Assembly: GCF_006439025.1 (NCBI RefSeq)
Contig: NZ_RCYZ01000001.1
Coordinates: 434,001 to 498,000 of the forward strand
Direction of reading: 5' to 3'
Source: Hymenobacter nivis
Lineage (GTDB): Bacteria; Bacteroidota; Bacteroidia; Cytophagales; Hymenobacteraceae
DNA: 64,000 nucleotides
Below are positions 7,765 to 15,885 of the stretch, piece by piece. Position 1 is the first letter of the stretch, and each line of letters opens with the position of its first letter. The translations under genes were made by a program, and so were the position numbers. The notes beneath the pieces are model-generated. The model had not been told where the DNA came from. It saw nothing but the letters and a program-made list of their open reading frames with translations, and ran no database searches.

Positions 7765-8535
7765 ATGGGATTGATAACGCTGCTGACGGATTTTGGCTAC
7801 CGCGACCACTACGTGGCCGCGCTCAGGGCCCGGCTGCTGCGCCTGGCCCCCGGCGTGCCGGTGGTCGACATCAGCCACGGCGTCGAACCCTTCAACACCG
7901 CGCACGCCGTGCACGTTCTCCAAGCCGTGTTTCGGGAGTTTCCGGCGGGCACCGTGCACGTGGTGGGCGTGAAGGACCACGGCGCGGGACCCGCCCCGGC
8001 TTGGCACGCGGCCCAGTACCAGGGCCACTACTTTGCCGTGGCCGACAACGGCATCCTGGCCCTGCTCTGCGACGGGGCCCCCGAGGCGTGGGTGGCGCTG
8101 GCGGCCGCCCCCACCGCCTCGCCCACCCGCGACGTGCTGCTGCCCGCCGCCGTGGCCCTGGCCCAGGGCGCGCCGCTGGCCAGCCTGGGGCCCCCGGCCA
8201 CCGACTTGTACGTGCGCACCAACCGCCAGCTGCGCCTGCAAGACCACCGCATCACGGGCCACGTGGCGCACGTGGACCACTACGGCAACCTGATTACCAA
8301 CATCTCGCGCACCGCCGTGGAGGCCGTGGGCCACGGCCGGCCGTTCAGCGTGCACTTCGGGCGCGAGGTGGTGAAGGGCGTGCAGCCGCACTTTTCGGCC
8401 GCGCCCGCCGGCGAGGCCGTCGTCGTGTTCAACAGCCAGGACTACCTGTGCCTGGGCATCTGCGAGGGCAACGCCGCCGAGTTGCTGGGCCAGTACTTCG
8501 ACTCGCAGGTGGACGTGCGCTTCAAGGTGGAATAG
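7765..8535 (+). CDS. SAM hydroxide adenosyltransferase (DUF62) family protein, divergent motif
   Basis: A 256-residue member of the SAM-hydrolase/SAM-halogenase superfamily (Pfam S-AdoMet hydroxide adenosyltransferase), which splits S-adenosylmethionine using water or a halide. Family landmarks are ITLLTDFGYRDHYVAALR at the start, VVDISHGVEPFN near residue 37, VADNGILALL near 91 and DHYGNLITNI near 172. In canonical enzymes a DPGVG loop with a nearby arginine carries part of the catalytic triad. Here that place reads VKDHGAGP (near residue 72) and no arginine follows at the usual distance, so activity is uncertain. C-terminal part includes VVVFNSQDYLCLGICEGNA. Its ATG follows a perfect -7 box. 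Confidence 0.85.
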   Translation: MGLITLLTDFGYRDHYVAALRARLLRLAPGVPVVDISHGVEPFNTAHAVHVLQAVFREFPAGTVHVVGVKDHGAGPAPAWHAAQYQGHYFAVADNGILALLCDGAPEAWVALAAAPTASPTRDVLLPAAVALAQGAPLASLGPPATDLYVRTNRQLRLQDHRITGHVAHVDHYGNLITNISRTAVEAVGHGRPFSVHFGREVVKGVQPHFSAAPAGEAVVVFNSQDYLCLGICEGNAAELLGQYFDSQVDVRFKVE

Positions 8536-8561
8536 GGCCCCGGGGTGGCCGGGCCGAACGC

Positions 8562-8601
8562 AAAACAGGGCCCCCACCGTCACCGGCGGGGGCCCTGTTT
8601 T
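8562..8601. terminator. Bidirectional terminator between convergent genes
   Basis: A 14-bp perfect stem (8562-8575 with 8588-8601) with A/T runs at both outer ends, between the SAM-hydrolase-family gene and the convergent esterase gene. Confidence 0.85.
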
Positions 8602-8623
8602 ATTCAAGACAAAGCAATAAAGC

Positions 8624-9781
8624 TTACTTGCCGAAAGCCTTTTTCAGGTCGGCAGCGGCGAGCTGCTCGGCTTCTTTGGCCTGGGGCACCACGGCGCCCA
8701 TGCCGTAAAACTCGTGCGTCGTGCCGGGGTACAGCTTGTAATCGACTTTCACGCCGGCCTTCTCCAGGTTGTCGGCCAGGGTTTTGCCCTCGCTCATCAG
8801 CGGGTCCAGCTCAGCACCGATGATGGTGGTGGGCGGCAGGCCCTTCAGGTTGGCGTTCACCAGGTCGATGCGCGGGTCCTTGCCGTCGGCGGGGGTGCGC
8901 AGGTAGTTCTTGAAGAACCAGCCCATGGCGGCCTTGTTGAGGGGCACGTAGTCGGTGGCTTTCAGGTAGGAAGGCGTGTTTTGGTTGTAGCCAGCGATGG
9001 GGTACACCAGCACCTGGTACTTGGGCAGGGCCACTTTCTTGTCGCGGGCCATCATGCTGACGGCCCCGGCGAGGCCGCCGCCGGCGCTCTCGCCCACTAC
9101 GGCCACGTTGTTAGGGTCGCCCTTGATGCTGGCGGCGTTTTTCAGCACCCACTGGTAGGCGGCAAAGCTGTCGTCGTGGGCCGTCGGGAACTTGTGCTCC
9201 GGGGCCTGGCGGTAGGCCACCGACACCACCACGGCCCCCACGTCCTCGGCCAAGGCCTGGGCCGACGAGCTGTAGGTATCAACGCCGGCAATTACCCAGC
9301 CGCCGCCGTGGTAGTACACGATGACGGGGAATGGCGCGGTGCCCGTTTTGGGCGTGTAGATGCGGGCGCGCACGCCGGGCACCAGGGTTTTGCCCACGGT
9401 GTCCACGTTCATGGGGGGCATCGGGATGCCGGCCACCTTCATTTCCTTCATGGCCGCGTCGGCGGCGGTGGGGTTTTTGCGGGCGGCCTGCGGCGTGAGG
9501 GAGGTCAGCGGCGGCGCTTTGAAGCTCATCAGCTGCTCAATCACGGCCTGCATTTCGGGGGCGATGGTGGGGCCCCAGGCAGGCTTCGGGCCGGTGGGCT
9601 TCACAGCGCCGGTGCCAGCGGCCGAGGCCACGGTGGCGGTGCTATCGGAGGCGGCGTTGGTTTCGCCGGGCACCACCACGGCGGTTTTGCTGGTGTCGGT
9701 TTCGGTGGGCTTGCTGTTGCAGCCGCCCAGCAGCAGGCCAGCGGCGGCCAGCGCGGCCGGGTACGAGAATATGCGTTTCAT
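8624..9781 (-). CDS. Alpha/beta-hydrolase (HSL-type esterase) lipoprotein
   Basis: A 385-residue serine esterase of the hormone-sensitive-lipase group, predicted to be a lipoprotein outside the cytoplasm. The signal peptide ends in a lipobox LLLGGC at residues 15-20. A Ser/Thr/Ala-rich linker (about 22-65) follows. The catalytic fold shows YYHGGGW (oxyanion hole) near residue 155, nucleophile GESAGGG near 225, the acid in GAELDPLMSEG near 335, and the histidine in GTTHEFYGMG near 365. The substrate is unknown. The ATG at 9779-9781 is the only start preserving the signal peptide. Downstream is a convergent terminator. Confidence 0.9.
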   Translation of the reverse strand: MKRIFSYPAALAAAGLLLGGCNSKPTETDTSKTAVVVPGETNAASDSTATVASAAGTGAVKPTGPKPAWGPTIAPEMQAVIEQLMSFKAPPLTSLTPQAARKNPTAADAAMKEMKVAGIPMPPMNVDTVGKTLVPGVRARIYTPKTGTAPFPVIVYYHGGGWVIAGVDTYSSSAQALAEDVGAVVVSVAYRQAPEHKFPTAHDDSFAAYQWVLKNAASIKGDPNNVAVVGESAGGGLAGAVSMMARDKKVALPKYQVLVYPIAGYNQNTPSYLKATDYVPLNKAAMGWFFKNYLRTPADGKDPRIDLVNANLKGLPPTTIIGAELDPLMSEGKTLADNLEKAGVKVDYKLYPGTTHEFYGMGAVVPQAKEAEQLAAADLKKAFGK

Positions 9782-9972
9782 GCGGAAAGAGTGAGGTTTT
9801 AAAAAACTATCCTCCCTTACGGCGCCATCACAAGCTGGTTGCGGCCACGTTTCGCTACTCCTTCGCACTTGCGCCAGCGCTCGCCCCGGCCCGCGGGGGC
9901 CCCGGCACCCCTCGTTCGCCGCCGCCCGGCCCGGGGCCCCCAAGGCCCGCCCTGGCCCACTGGGGCCCAGCC

Positions 9973-11949
9973 TCAGCGCACCACCGGAAACGCCGTAATC
10001 CGCAGCTTGGCCGCGCCGTAGGGCACCAGGGTGAGCCATTCGGGCTGGCTGCCGGCGGGCCGCGCCACCGGGCTGGGGGGCACGGGGCCGGCCGAGTTGT
10101 CGGCCAGCTGCCAGGCCGGTAGGCGCAGGCCCCGCACCCGCAGCTCCACGGGGGCCCCTTCGGGCGAAAAGACCACGCCGGTGGTGGGCTTTTCGTGCAC
10201 GGTGAAGGCCGCCGCGCCGCCCTGGGGCCCCATTAGCAGGCCGTAGTTCCAGGGCGTAGTGGCGTGCACTTCGTAGTCATCGGCCGGGCTGGGGCGCTCG
10301 CGCAGCTTGCTCCAGGCCTCGCCCAGCTTGAGGGCGTACACCAGCGGGCCGCGCTCGACGGACACCGACTGGTGGTAGCCGACCGGCAGGCGCACGGCCA
10401 TCGGCAGGCGCAGCGCCACCACGTCCCCGGCCTTCCAGGCCCTTTTCAGCACGTAAAAAGTGCCCGCCCGCGGGGCCGGGGCCGCCCGGCCGTTCACGGC
10501 AACGCTGGCCGCGGTGGCCCAGGCCGGAATGCGCAGGCGCAGGGCAAACGGCCGGGCCGCACCTTTTTCGACGGTGAAGCGCACCGTTTCGCGGAACGGG
10601 TAGTCCGTGTCTTCGCGGATGACCACGCCCGGGCTGCCCCCGGCGGGGGCCGTCACGCGGCTCGGGGCGTAGGCGGCCGCTACCAGGCCGCTGTCGGGGC
10701 TGGCCAGCCAGAGGTGGCTGGCAAACTTGGGCCAGCCCTGGTGCATGTTGGCCGTGCAGCAGCCGAAGTTGGGCTCCAGGCCAAACACGTTCGACTCGTC
10801 GCCGTTGGTTGACCACGGCCGCTTGGCTTTGCTGGCCAGCACCTGGTTGGGCTGCTGGTCGTACTGGTGGGCCCACATGGTGGGGTCGAAGGTGGCGGGC
10901 AGGGCGTTGAAAGTGATTTTTTCGAGCCGGTCGCCAAATACCGGGTCGCCGAGCAGGGCCAGCAGTTCCTCGTACGAAAACTGCGCCTCCACCACCGCGC
11001 ACAGCTCGATGCCCTGCGACGGGCTATGGCCCGAGAAGTGCTCGTCGCCGCTGAACATGCCGTTGGGCAGGCCGTGGTATTGGTCCAGCACCTTGAGCTG
11101 CTGGTAGATGCCCTGGCGGTCGGCCGCCGTGCCGCCGGTCATGCCCCAGAGCACGGGCATCTTCAAGGCCATCGCGTTGTTGACGCCGTGCGCCTTCAGG
11201 GCCAGGTCCTCGTCGTGGCTGCCGTCGGGCTTGCTCATCGTGGCCCAGCTAGTGGGCGCAGTGAAGGGAAAGTGGGCGTAGAACTGCTGCCAGTCGAAGC
11301 CCTGGCCCGCGAGCTGGGCGGCCAGCGCCAGCAGCTGGGGGTCGTGGGTTTTCTCGTAGGCCCAGCGGATGGGGAGCAGCTCCTCGGCCCAGCGGTAGTG
11401 CGCCCACACCTGCAGGGGGCGGGCGGCCAACTGCTGGCCCTGGTAGGCAAAGTACCGGGCCATAAACGGCAGCACGCGCGCGTCGCCGGTAGCTTCCTGG
11501 TACTGCATCAGGCACTTGAGCACGAGCATATTGGGCCACCAGTCCTGGTTCTTGGCCGGGCCGATGCCGCCGTCGGGCCGCTGGCTTTGCAGCGTCCAGT
11601 CCACCCATTTCTGGGCCCGGCTTTTGAGGGCGGCATCGTCGAGCAGGTAGGCCAGCGGCAGCAGGCCGTCGAGGTAATAGGGCCCCCGCTCCCACCCCTC
11701 GCCGCTGCCGCCCAGCCAGGCACTATTGGGCCCCAGATCGGGCCAAAATTCCTCCAGGTGCCCGCTCAGGCCGTCGGCCTGCACCCGCAGCTGGCGTTGC
11801 AGCCAGCCCGCCGGCCGAATGGCCCCCAGGGGCAACGCCTGAAACGCACCGGGCCGGTAGGCACCGGCCGCCGCCGGCGCAAGGGGTTGGGCCGGGGCGG
11901 CCAGCGCCGGCAGCAACGCCAGCAGCCAGCAGATTGAACGATTGGGCAT
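9973..11949 (-). CDS. Glycoside hydrolase family 127 / DUF1680, secreted
   Basis: A 658-residue exported protein of the beta-L-arabinofuranosidase (GH127/DUF1680) family. It has a cleavable signal peptide (residues 1-19, ending PALAAPAQ), then an (alpha/alpha)6 barrel with WERGPYYLDGLLPLAYLL, NAMALKMPVLW and SPSQGIELCAVVE, and a C-terminal beta-sandwich. The paired cysteines in NFGCCTANMHQGW (near residue 430) match the zinc-coordinating and nucleophilic cysteines of characterised GH127 enzymes. Likely acts on plant-type arabinose-containing glycans in the periplasm. It stands alone without SusCD genes. Start ATG 11947-11949. Confidence 0.9.
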   Translation of the reverse strand: MPNRSICWLLALLPALAAPAQPLAPAAAGAYRPGAFQALPLGAIRPAGWLQRQLRVQADGLSGHLEEFWPDLGPNSAWLGGSGEGWERGPYYLDGLLPLAYLLDDAALKSRAQKWVDWTLQSQRPDGGIGPAKNQDWWPNMLVLKCLMQYQEATGDARVLPFMARYFAYQGQQLAARPLQVWAHYRWAEELLPIRWAYEKTHDPQLLALAAQLAGQGFDWQQFYAHFPFTAPTSWATMSKPDGSHDEDLALKAHGVNNAMALKMPVLWGMTGGTAADRQGIYQQLKVLDQYHGLPNGMFSGDEHFSGHSPSQGIELCAVVEAQFSYEELLALLGDPVFGDRLEKITFNALPATFDPTMWAHQYDQQPNQVLASKAKRPWSTNGDESNVFGLEPNFGCCTANMHQGWPKFASHLWLASPDSGLVAAAYAPSRVTAPAGGSPGVVIREDTDYPFRETVRFTVEKGAARPFALRLRIPAWATAASVAVNGRAAPAPRAGTFYVLKRAWKAGDVVALRLPMAVRLPVGYHQSVSVERGPLVYALKLGEAWSKLRERPSPADDYEVHATTPWNYGLLMGPQGGAAAFTVHEKPTTGVVFSPEGAPVELRVRGLRLPAWQLADNSAGPVPPSPVARPAGSQPEWLTLVPYGAAKLRITAFPVVR

Positions 11950-12133
11950 AAACGGAAGGAAATGATGGAAAGCACGCCGGGGGCCCCAGCCAGATGGCTG
12001 GTACAGCAGCCCAGCCAGAGGGGCGACTGTCGTGGGCAAAAGTTGCACCGGGCCAGGCATTTGCCGGCGGCCGGCGCACCGGGCAAAACCATCGGGCGGG
12101 GTTTGTGGTAAGCAGGGGCCCCATCGCCCGACC

Positions 12134-12141
12134 TACCTTCG
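12134..12141 (+). promoter_or_regulatory. Promoter -7 box of hscB, 4 nt from the ATG
   Basis: TACCTTCG (TAnnTTCG form) ends only 4 nt before the ATG at 12146, predicting a leaderless or nearly leaderless transcript. Confidence 0.5.
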
Positions 12142-12145
12142 CCCC

Positions 12146-12703
12146 ATGCCCGACGCCACCCCCGCCCCCGCCGATTACTTCGCCTTCTACGGCCTGCCCG
12201 AGTCGTTTTGGCCCGACGCGGCCGCCCTCAAGCGCCTCTACTACGCCAAAAGCCGCGAGACCCACCCCGATTTCCACGCCACTTCCAGCCCCGAAAACCA
12301 GGCCGAAATGCTGCGCCAGGCCACCCTCAACACCGACGCCTACCGCACCCTGGCCGATGCCGATCAGCGCATGGCCTACCTCCTGCGCCACCACGGCCTG
12401 CTGGTAGAAGGTCAGTCGGAGCAGCTCCCGCCCGATTTTTTGATGGACGTGATGGACCTCAACGAGCAGCTAATGGAGCTGGAAATGGACCCCAACCCCG
12501 CCGCCGTGGGCCCCGTGGCCGCCGAGGCCCAGGCCCTGGCCGATACCCTCGACGCTGGCATCGCGCCCGTACTCGCTGGCTACGAGCAGCTTCCCGCCGA
12601 CCACCGCCCCGCCGCCCTGCGCCAAGTCCTCACCTACTACTTAAAGAAGCGCTACCTGTTGCGCATCCAGCGGCAAGTGGCTACCTTTGCAGCCCGCTCC
12701 TGA
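12146..12703 (+). CDS. hscB: HscB-like J-domain co-chaperone
   Basis: A 185-residue co-chaperone of the Hsc20 type, which delivers iron-sulfur scaffold protein to the Hsp70 HscA. The N-terminal J domain (about residues 10-85) has YFAFYGLPESF and the HPD triad in SRETHPDFH at about residue 40. The C-terminal helical domain contains LPPDFLMDVMDLNEQLMEL, the scaffold-binding face. Length is normal. Start ATG 12146 is 4 nt after a -7 box; an in-frame upstream extension is not family-like. It ends 37 bp before tRNA-Leu. Confidence 0.9.
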   Translation: MPDATPAPADYFAFYGLPESFWPDAAALKRLYYAKSRETHPDFHATSSPENQAEMLRQATLNTDAYRTLADADQRMAYLLRHHGLLVEGQSEQLPPDFLMDVMDLNEQLMELEMDPNPAAVGPVAAEAQALADTLDAGIAPVLAGYEQLPADHRPAALRQVLTYYLKKRYLLRIQRQVATFAARS

Positions 12704-12740
12704 TACCGGCAGAGCGGAATTGTTCTGCAAAACTCATCCT

Positions 12741-12822
12741 GCCCGGATGGCGGAACCGGTAGACGCGTTGGTCTCAAACACCAATACCGCAAGGTGTGCC
12801 GGTTCGACTCCGGCTCCGGGTA
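12741..12822 (+). tRNA. tRNA-Leu, anticodon CAA
   Basis: An 82-nt class II tRNA. Acceptor arms GCCCGGA and TCCGGGT pair with a G-U at position 1; the anticodon stem TTGGT/ACCAA encloses loop CTCAAAC (anticodon CAA, reads UUG); a variable arm is present; the T-arm is GCCGGTTCGACTCCGGC. The discriminator base is A, and CCA is not encoded. Its 3' end is the phage attachment site; the last 13 nt belong to attL, so the tRNA is restored by phage-carried sequence. Confidence 0.95.
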
Positions 12823-12840
12823 CTTTTTAACCTTTTTCTG
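12810..12840 (+). repeat. attL core, left direct repeat
   Basis: The 31-bp sequence is identical to 55801-55831. It covers the last 13 nt of tRNA-Leu plus 18 nt downstream. Homology to the right end continues to 12915 with six mismatches in 106 bp and no gaps. Confidence 0.93.
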
Positions 12841-12859
12841 GCCCCCAACGGGGCAAATC

Positions 12860-12912
12860 AGCCGAAAAGCGGCCTTTCCAGTGATCTGGAGAGGCCGCTT
12901 TTCGGCTTTTTG
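12860..12912 (+). terminator. Terminator after tRNA-Leu (phage-carried copy)
   Basis: A 15-bp stem (12860-12874 with 12893-12907), extended by an inner TCCAG/CTGGA pairing, is followed by a run of T. A near-identical hairpin exists at 55851-55898, so the phage replaced the tRNA terminator together with the tRNA 3' end. Confidence 0.88.
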
Positions 12913-12940
12913 GCGTCCACCATTTAGCAATCATTTATCA

Positions 12941-14194
12941 GTGAATTTTTCTGCTAAAATCAAATTGCGGCGTCCGGCCCGCCGCGACGGCACCTGCGCC
13001 ATCCTGCTGCAAATCATCGTGGGCACCGAGGTGTGGCCCCGGGGCCTGGCGCTGAGCTGGCCCCCGCTGTTCTTCGACGAGGACCGCGGCGAGTGCCTGG
13101 CCTCCCTCCCATCCGCCGAACGCCCCGCCGATTATGCGCAGCAGTTGACCGCCGCCGTAGCCCTGTTTGGCGGCACCCCCAAAGCCCTGGCCAAGCGGGC
13201 CGACGATTACAACCTGCTCATCGGCCAGGCGCTGGCCAAGGCCAACCTGGTGCGGGTGAACTGGCGCCTGAGCGGCGAGGTCATGACGTTGGAACGGTTC
13301 AAGCGCGACTTCGAAACGGAGGGCAGCAAAACCGACTTCGTGGTTTACTTCCGCAACAAAATCATCGAGCGCCACCGCAAAGGCCAGATTGGCGACACCA
13401 CCCGCAAAAACCACTTCAGCACCCTCAACGCCTTAATCGCCTTCCGCCCCGTGGTGCCCTTCAACACCCTCACCACCGAGTTCGCCGATGATTTCGACCG
13501 CTACTTACTGAAGCACGTGCCCGGCGTCAACACGCGCTGGGGCCGCCACAAGGATGTCAAAACGTACCTGGCCAAGGCCCGGGAAGACAAACTCCGCTTC
13601 GAGGACCCCTACAAACACTTCAAAAACCGCGACGAGCCCGGCAAATGGAAGCCGCTCAAGTCCGACGAGCTGGCCAAGCTGGAGCACTACTACCGCCTCT
13701 GCGGGCCCCGCACGGTGCACCGCCGCATCCTGGCCAAGTTCCTCTTCAGCTGCTCCTCTTCCCTGCGCCTGGGCGACCTCAAGCGCCTCGACGGCAGCAA
13801 GGTGGAGAACCAGGAGCTGACGTTCAAGGCCCATAAAACCTACGCCAAAAGGCTCCAGCAGACGCTGCTGCCCCTCACCAACAAGGCCCTGGCCTATTTG
13901 CGCGATGCCCAGGAGGAGGAGGAATTGCCCGGCTTCCGCAACTACGCCGACCAGTACTCGAACCGGGTGCTCACGGCCATCGGCCTCCAGCTGGGCATTG
14001 TTTCGCGCCTGCACTGGCACGTGGGCCGCGAAACGTTCGCCACCGAGTTCATCCGCCGCGGCGGCCAGGTGGCGGTGCTCCAGAAACTGATGGACCACGC
14101 CAAGATCAGCACCACCATGAAATACGTGCACGTCGACGACGACATGAAGCGGGCGGCCATCGCCCAGCTCAACGTTCTGGATGAAGCACAATGA
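12941..14194 (+). CDS. int: Tyrosine recombinase (phage integrase)
   Basis: A 417-residue integrase that recombines attP with the tRNA-Leu site. It has an N-terminal arm/core-binding region (to about 220) and a C-terminal catalytic domain. Active-site residues: first arginine in SSLRLGDLKRLD near residue 276, the HxxR box in LHWHVGRETFATEF near 355-360, a histidine in LMDHAKISTTM near 385, and the nucleophile tyrosine in MKYVHVDD near 394. The GTG at 12941 is preferred, since further upstream the frame runs through the terminator and tRNA. The stop codon overlaps its own terminator. It lies 100 bp inside attL. Confidence 0.93.
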   Translation: MNFSAKIKLRRPARRDGTCAILLQIIVGTEVWPRGLALSWPPLFFDEDRGECLASLPSAERPADYAQQLTAAVALFGGTPKALAKRADDYNLLIGQALAKANLVRVNWRLSGEVMTLERFKRDFETEGSKTDFVVYFRNKIIERHRKGQIGDTTRKNHFSTLNALIAFRPVVPFNTLTTEFADDFDRYLLKHVPGVNTRWGRHKDVKTYLAKAREDKLRFEDPYKHFKNRDEPGKWKPLKSDELAKLEHYYRLCGPRTVHRRILAKFLFSCSSSLRLGDLKRLDGSKVENQELTFKAHKTYAKRLQQTLLPLTNKALAYLRDAQEEEELPGFRNYADQYSNRVLTAIGLQLGIVSRLHWHVGRETFATEFIRRGGQVAVLQKLMDHAKISTTMKYVHVDDDMKRAAIAQLNVLDEAQ

Positions 14195-14226
14195 AAAGGG
14201 GCCCCAAGCTGGGGCCCCTTTTTTAT
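14194..14226. terminator. Terminator shared by integrase and the convergent small gene
   Basis: A perfect 12-bp stem (14194-14205 with 14211-14222) is followed by a T-run on the plus strand. It overlaps the integrase stop codon and the end of the convergent gene. Confidence 0.88.
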
Positions 14227-14444
14227 TTAGCGTTGGCTTGGCCCAGGGCCGCCAGCAGATCGCCCAGCGCGTGCAAGTGGTCGACTTCCTCCGCAGAGAG
14301 CGTCGGGCTGGTGCGGAGGAACTCGAAGAACATGCGGCGCGTGGTGGAGGCAAGCGCCGGTAGGTCATCGTTCATCTCCAGGAATTTTGCGACGGCAGCC
14401 GCCGCAATGGGAGGGATAGGATAGACTGAGGAATGTGGACTCAT
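14223..14444 (-). CDS. Small helical protein of unknown function
   Basis: A 73-residue protein, not recognised. It has a Pro-rich start (SPHSSVYPIPP) and then an all-alpha pattern (AAAAVAKFLEMNDDLP, RRMFFEFLRTS, AEEVDHLHALGDLLAALG). The ATG at 14442-14444 is one of two candidates; the longer version would start 15 codons upstream. It is convergent with the integrase and stops inside the shared terminator, which supports it as a real gene. It could be a small regulator of excision, but there is no recognisable DNA-binding motif. Confidence 0.5.
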   Translation of the reverse strand: MSPHSSVYPIPPIAAAAVAKFLEMNDDLPALASTTRRMFFEFLRTSPTLSAEEVDHLHALGDLLAALGQANAK

Positions 14445-14532
14445 GTGGGAATTAGTGAAGTGTTTGCCAGGGGGTAACGCTGGCGCCACGAAATACGGCT
14501 ACTCCCACGTCATCCGATTTTCACGTTGAGCC

Positions 14533-15108
14533 CTACTGTATGTATTTAGCTACGGTACTGGGGGAAATCTTCATTGCCCGGGCGATGGCCCCGTTCGAGG
14601 CCCCGCCCGCCTTCAGCCGTTTCACCTGCTCGATAACGTCCGCACTTTTCACCGGGGGGCCCAGCTTGACGCCCTCGGCCCGCTTGCGGTCGAGGGCGGC
14701 CTTGGTGTTCTCCCGAATCTTGATCAGGTCCTGGGCGGCGATGGTGGCCAGCATCGAGACGATGACGTCGCCGAAGGGCCCCAGCGAGTTGAGGTAGGGC
14801 TCGGTGAAGGATTTGTAATCCACGCCGTGGTCCTTCAGCTCCTTCAGGTACTTGAGGGTTTGCAGAGCCCCCTCGCGGCTGAAGCGGTCCAGCCGCCAGA
14901 ACACCACCAAGTCAAACTTCTTCTGGTAGGCGTCGAGCATCATCCGCTTGAACTCTGTGCGGTCGGCCTTGCCGCCCGATTCCCGTTCGATGTACACCTG
15001 GTGAATCGTGCCGTGCTGGTCGGCGAAGTCGCGCAGCTGGTGGAGCTGGTTCTCGGTGTCCTGGCCCTTGTCCTTCGTCGACACCCGGGCGTATAGGGCT
15101 ACTCTCAT
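14533..15108 (-). CDS. Serine recombinase (resolvase/invertase family)
   Basis: A 191-residue small serine recombinase. The N-terminal catalytic domain shows ALYARVST with the nucleophile serine at about residue 10, then FDLVVFWRLDRFSREG near 65-80 with the conserved arginines. The long helix contains GDVIVSMLATIAAQDLIKIRENT, and the C-terminal helix-turn-helix (about 150-190) has GASNGAIARAMKISPSTVAKYI. The length fits resolvases/DNA invertases. It overlaps the upstream 215-residue gene by ATGA, so the two are translated together. No inverted repeats flanking an invertible segment were found close by; its target is unknown. The phage integrates with the separate tyrosine integrase. Confidence 0.92.
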   Translation of the reverse strand: MRVALYARVSTKDKGQDTENQLHQLRDFADQHGTIHQVYIERESGGKADRTEFKRMMLDAYQKKFDLVVFWRLDRFSREGALQTLKYLKELKDHGVDYKSFTEPYLNSLGPFGDVIVSMLATIAAQDLIKIRENTKAALDRKRAEGVKLGPPVKSADVIEQVKRLKAGGASNGAIARAMKISPSTVAKYIQ

Positions 15109-15752
15109 AACCGGGCCTCAGGGAATGCACGCGTAAACTCTCCGGCTCTAAGATTATGATAATTCACAATGTGACGAGCTTGATCTGCTGCGCTAATTAA
15201 TAAAACGAGGTTGTCCTGATCAATTAATTGCCAAACGGAATCTACTTTCCTTACATAAGCACGAACCCTACTCCCTAAGTAATCAGGTAGGTCCACGATA
15301 TCCATCTCGTACAGATTATCGCCACTCCTACCAACGGGCCCATAGACCATTGATATTTTATTGCGAAGCCGATACGATGCATCAGCTAATTCTGCTGGTG
15401 TTACTCTAATCTTATTGATTAGCCCTGCTAATTGCCCCCAGCTGTCGGGGCGGTGCCATCTATTATTGTCAGTCCACACAACCAAGGCAGGCATCACCAA
15501 TCCTTGTCGTTCCATATCCTCCTGAACTTGGTGCCAAGAGTGCTGTAAGAACATCGGCACCATCACTGGGTGAATCCAAACATCCCGCTCCATCTCTACG
15601 GAGAACTGAAAGCCAGTTTCGAACTGCTGTCCGCGAAAAACAACTTTGCCTTGTCTGGGCTCGTGTACAAAGTCAACCTCCCAACCTGCATCGCGGTAAA
15701 CCTGTAGTTCAGCTTCGTATTCTTGCACGGTTGGAACAGTAACTGCTGGCAT
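15105..15752 (-). CDS. Unknown 215-residue protein coupled to serine recombinase
   Basis: Not recognised. A soluble alpha/beta-looking protein without signal peptide or membrane segment. It contains YEAELQVYRDAGWEVDFVHE, SWHQVQEDMERQGL, VVWTDNNRWHRPDSWGQ and an adenine-rich C-terminus AADQARHIVNYHNL. Its DNA is visibly richer in A+T than the late genes around it, which suggests separate acquisition. It has its own promoter candidate (TATATTTC at 15776-15783) behind the late-operon terminator, and overlaps the recombinase by 4 nt. This end-of-phage position is typical of cargo genes; a defence or exclusion role is possible but unproven. Confidence 0.75.
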   Translation of the reverse strand: MPAVTVPTVQEYEAELQVYRDAGWEVDFVHEPRQGKVVFRGQQFETGFQFSVEMERDVWIHPVMVPMFLQHSWHQVQEDMERQGLVMPALVVWTDNNRWHRPDSWGQLAGLINKIRVTPAELADASYRLRNKISMVYGPVGRSGDNLYEMDIVDLPDYLGSRVRAYVRKVDSVWQLIDQDNLVLLISAADQARHIVNYHNLRAGEFTRAFPEARL

Positions 15753-15775
15753 GATGGAATTCGTTTAGGTGGGCC

Positions 15776-15813
15776 GAAATATACCCTCCAAAAAACGTCC
15801 GTTCATTGGAGGG
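15776..15813 (-). promoter_or_regulatory. Promoter and inverted repeat of the recombinase cassette
   Basis: The minus strand has -7 box TATATTTC (15776-15783), directly preceded by an inverted repeat CCCTCCA (15784-15790) / TGGAGGG (15807-15813). A further TGGAGGG copy lies near 15880. The repeat may be an operator overlapping the -33 region. Confidence 0.45.
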
Positions 15814-15828
15814 CAATCGACCCCACGC

Positions 15829-15867
15829 AAACAGCCCGGAAACGCAGGTTTTCCGGGCTGTTTTTTT
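15829..15867. terminator. Terminator at the end of the tail operon
   Basis: A 14-bp stem with a 6-nt loop and an inner ACAGCCCGGAAA core. The T-run is stronger on the plus strand (seven T) than on the minus strand (three T). It lies 20 bp past the tape-measure stop and separates the late genes from the recombinase cassette. Confidence 0.75.
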
Positions 15868-15885
15868 ACACCTTTTAATGGAGGG

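Noticed and set aside
12794..12940. Integrase extension upstream to a GTG inside the tRNA
   Set aside because: It would translate through tRNA-Leu and the terminator hairpin; GTG 12941 fits the family.
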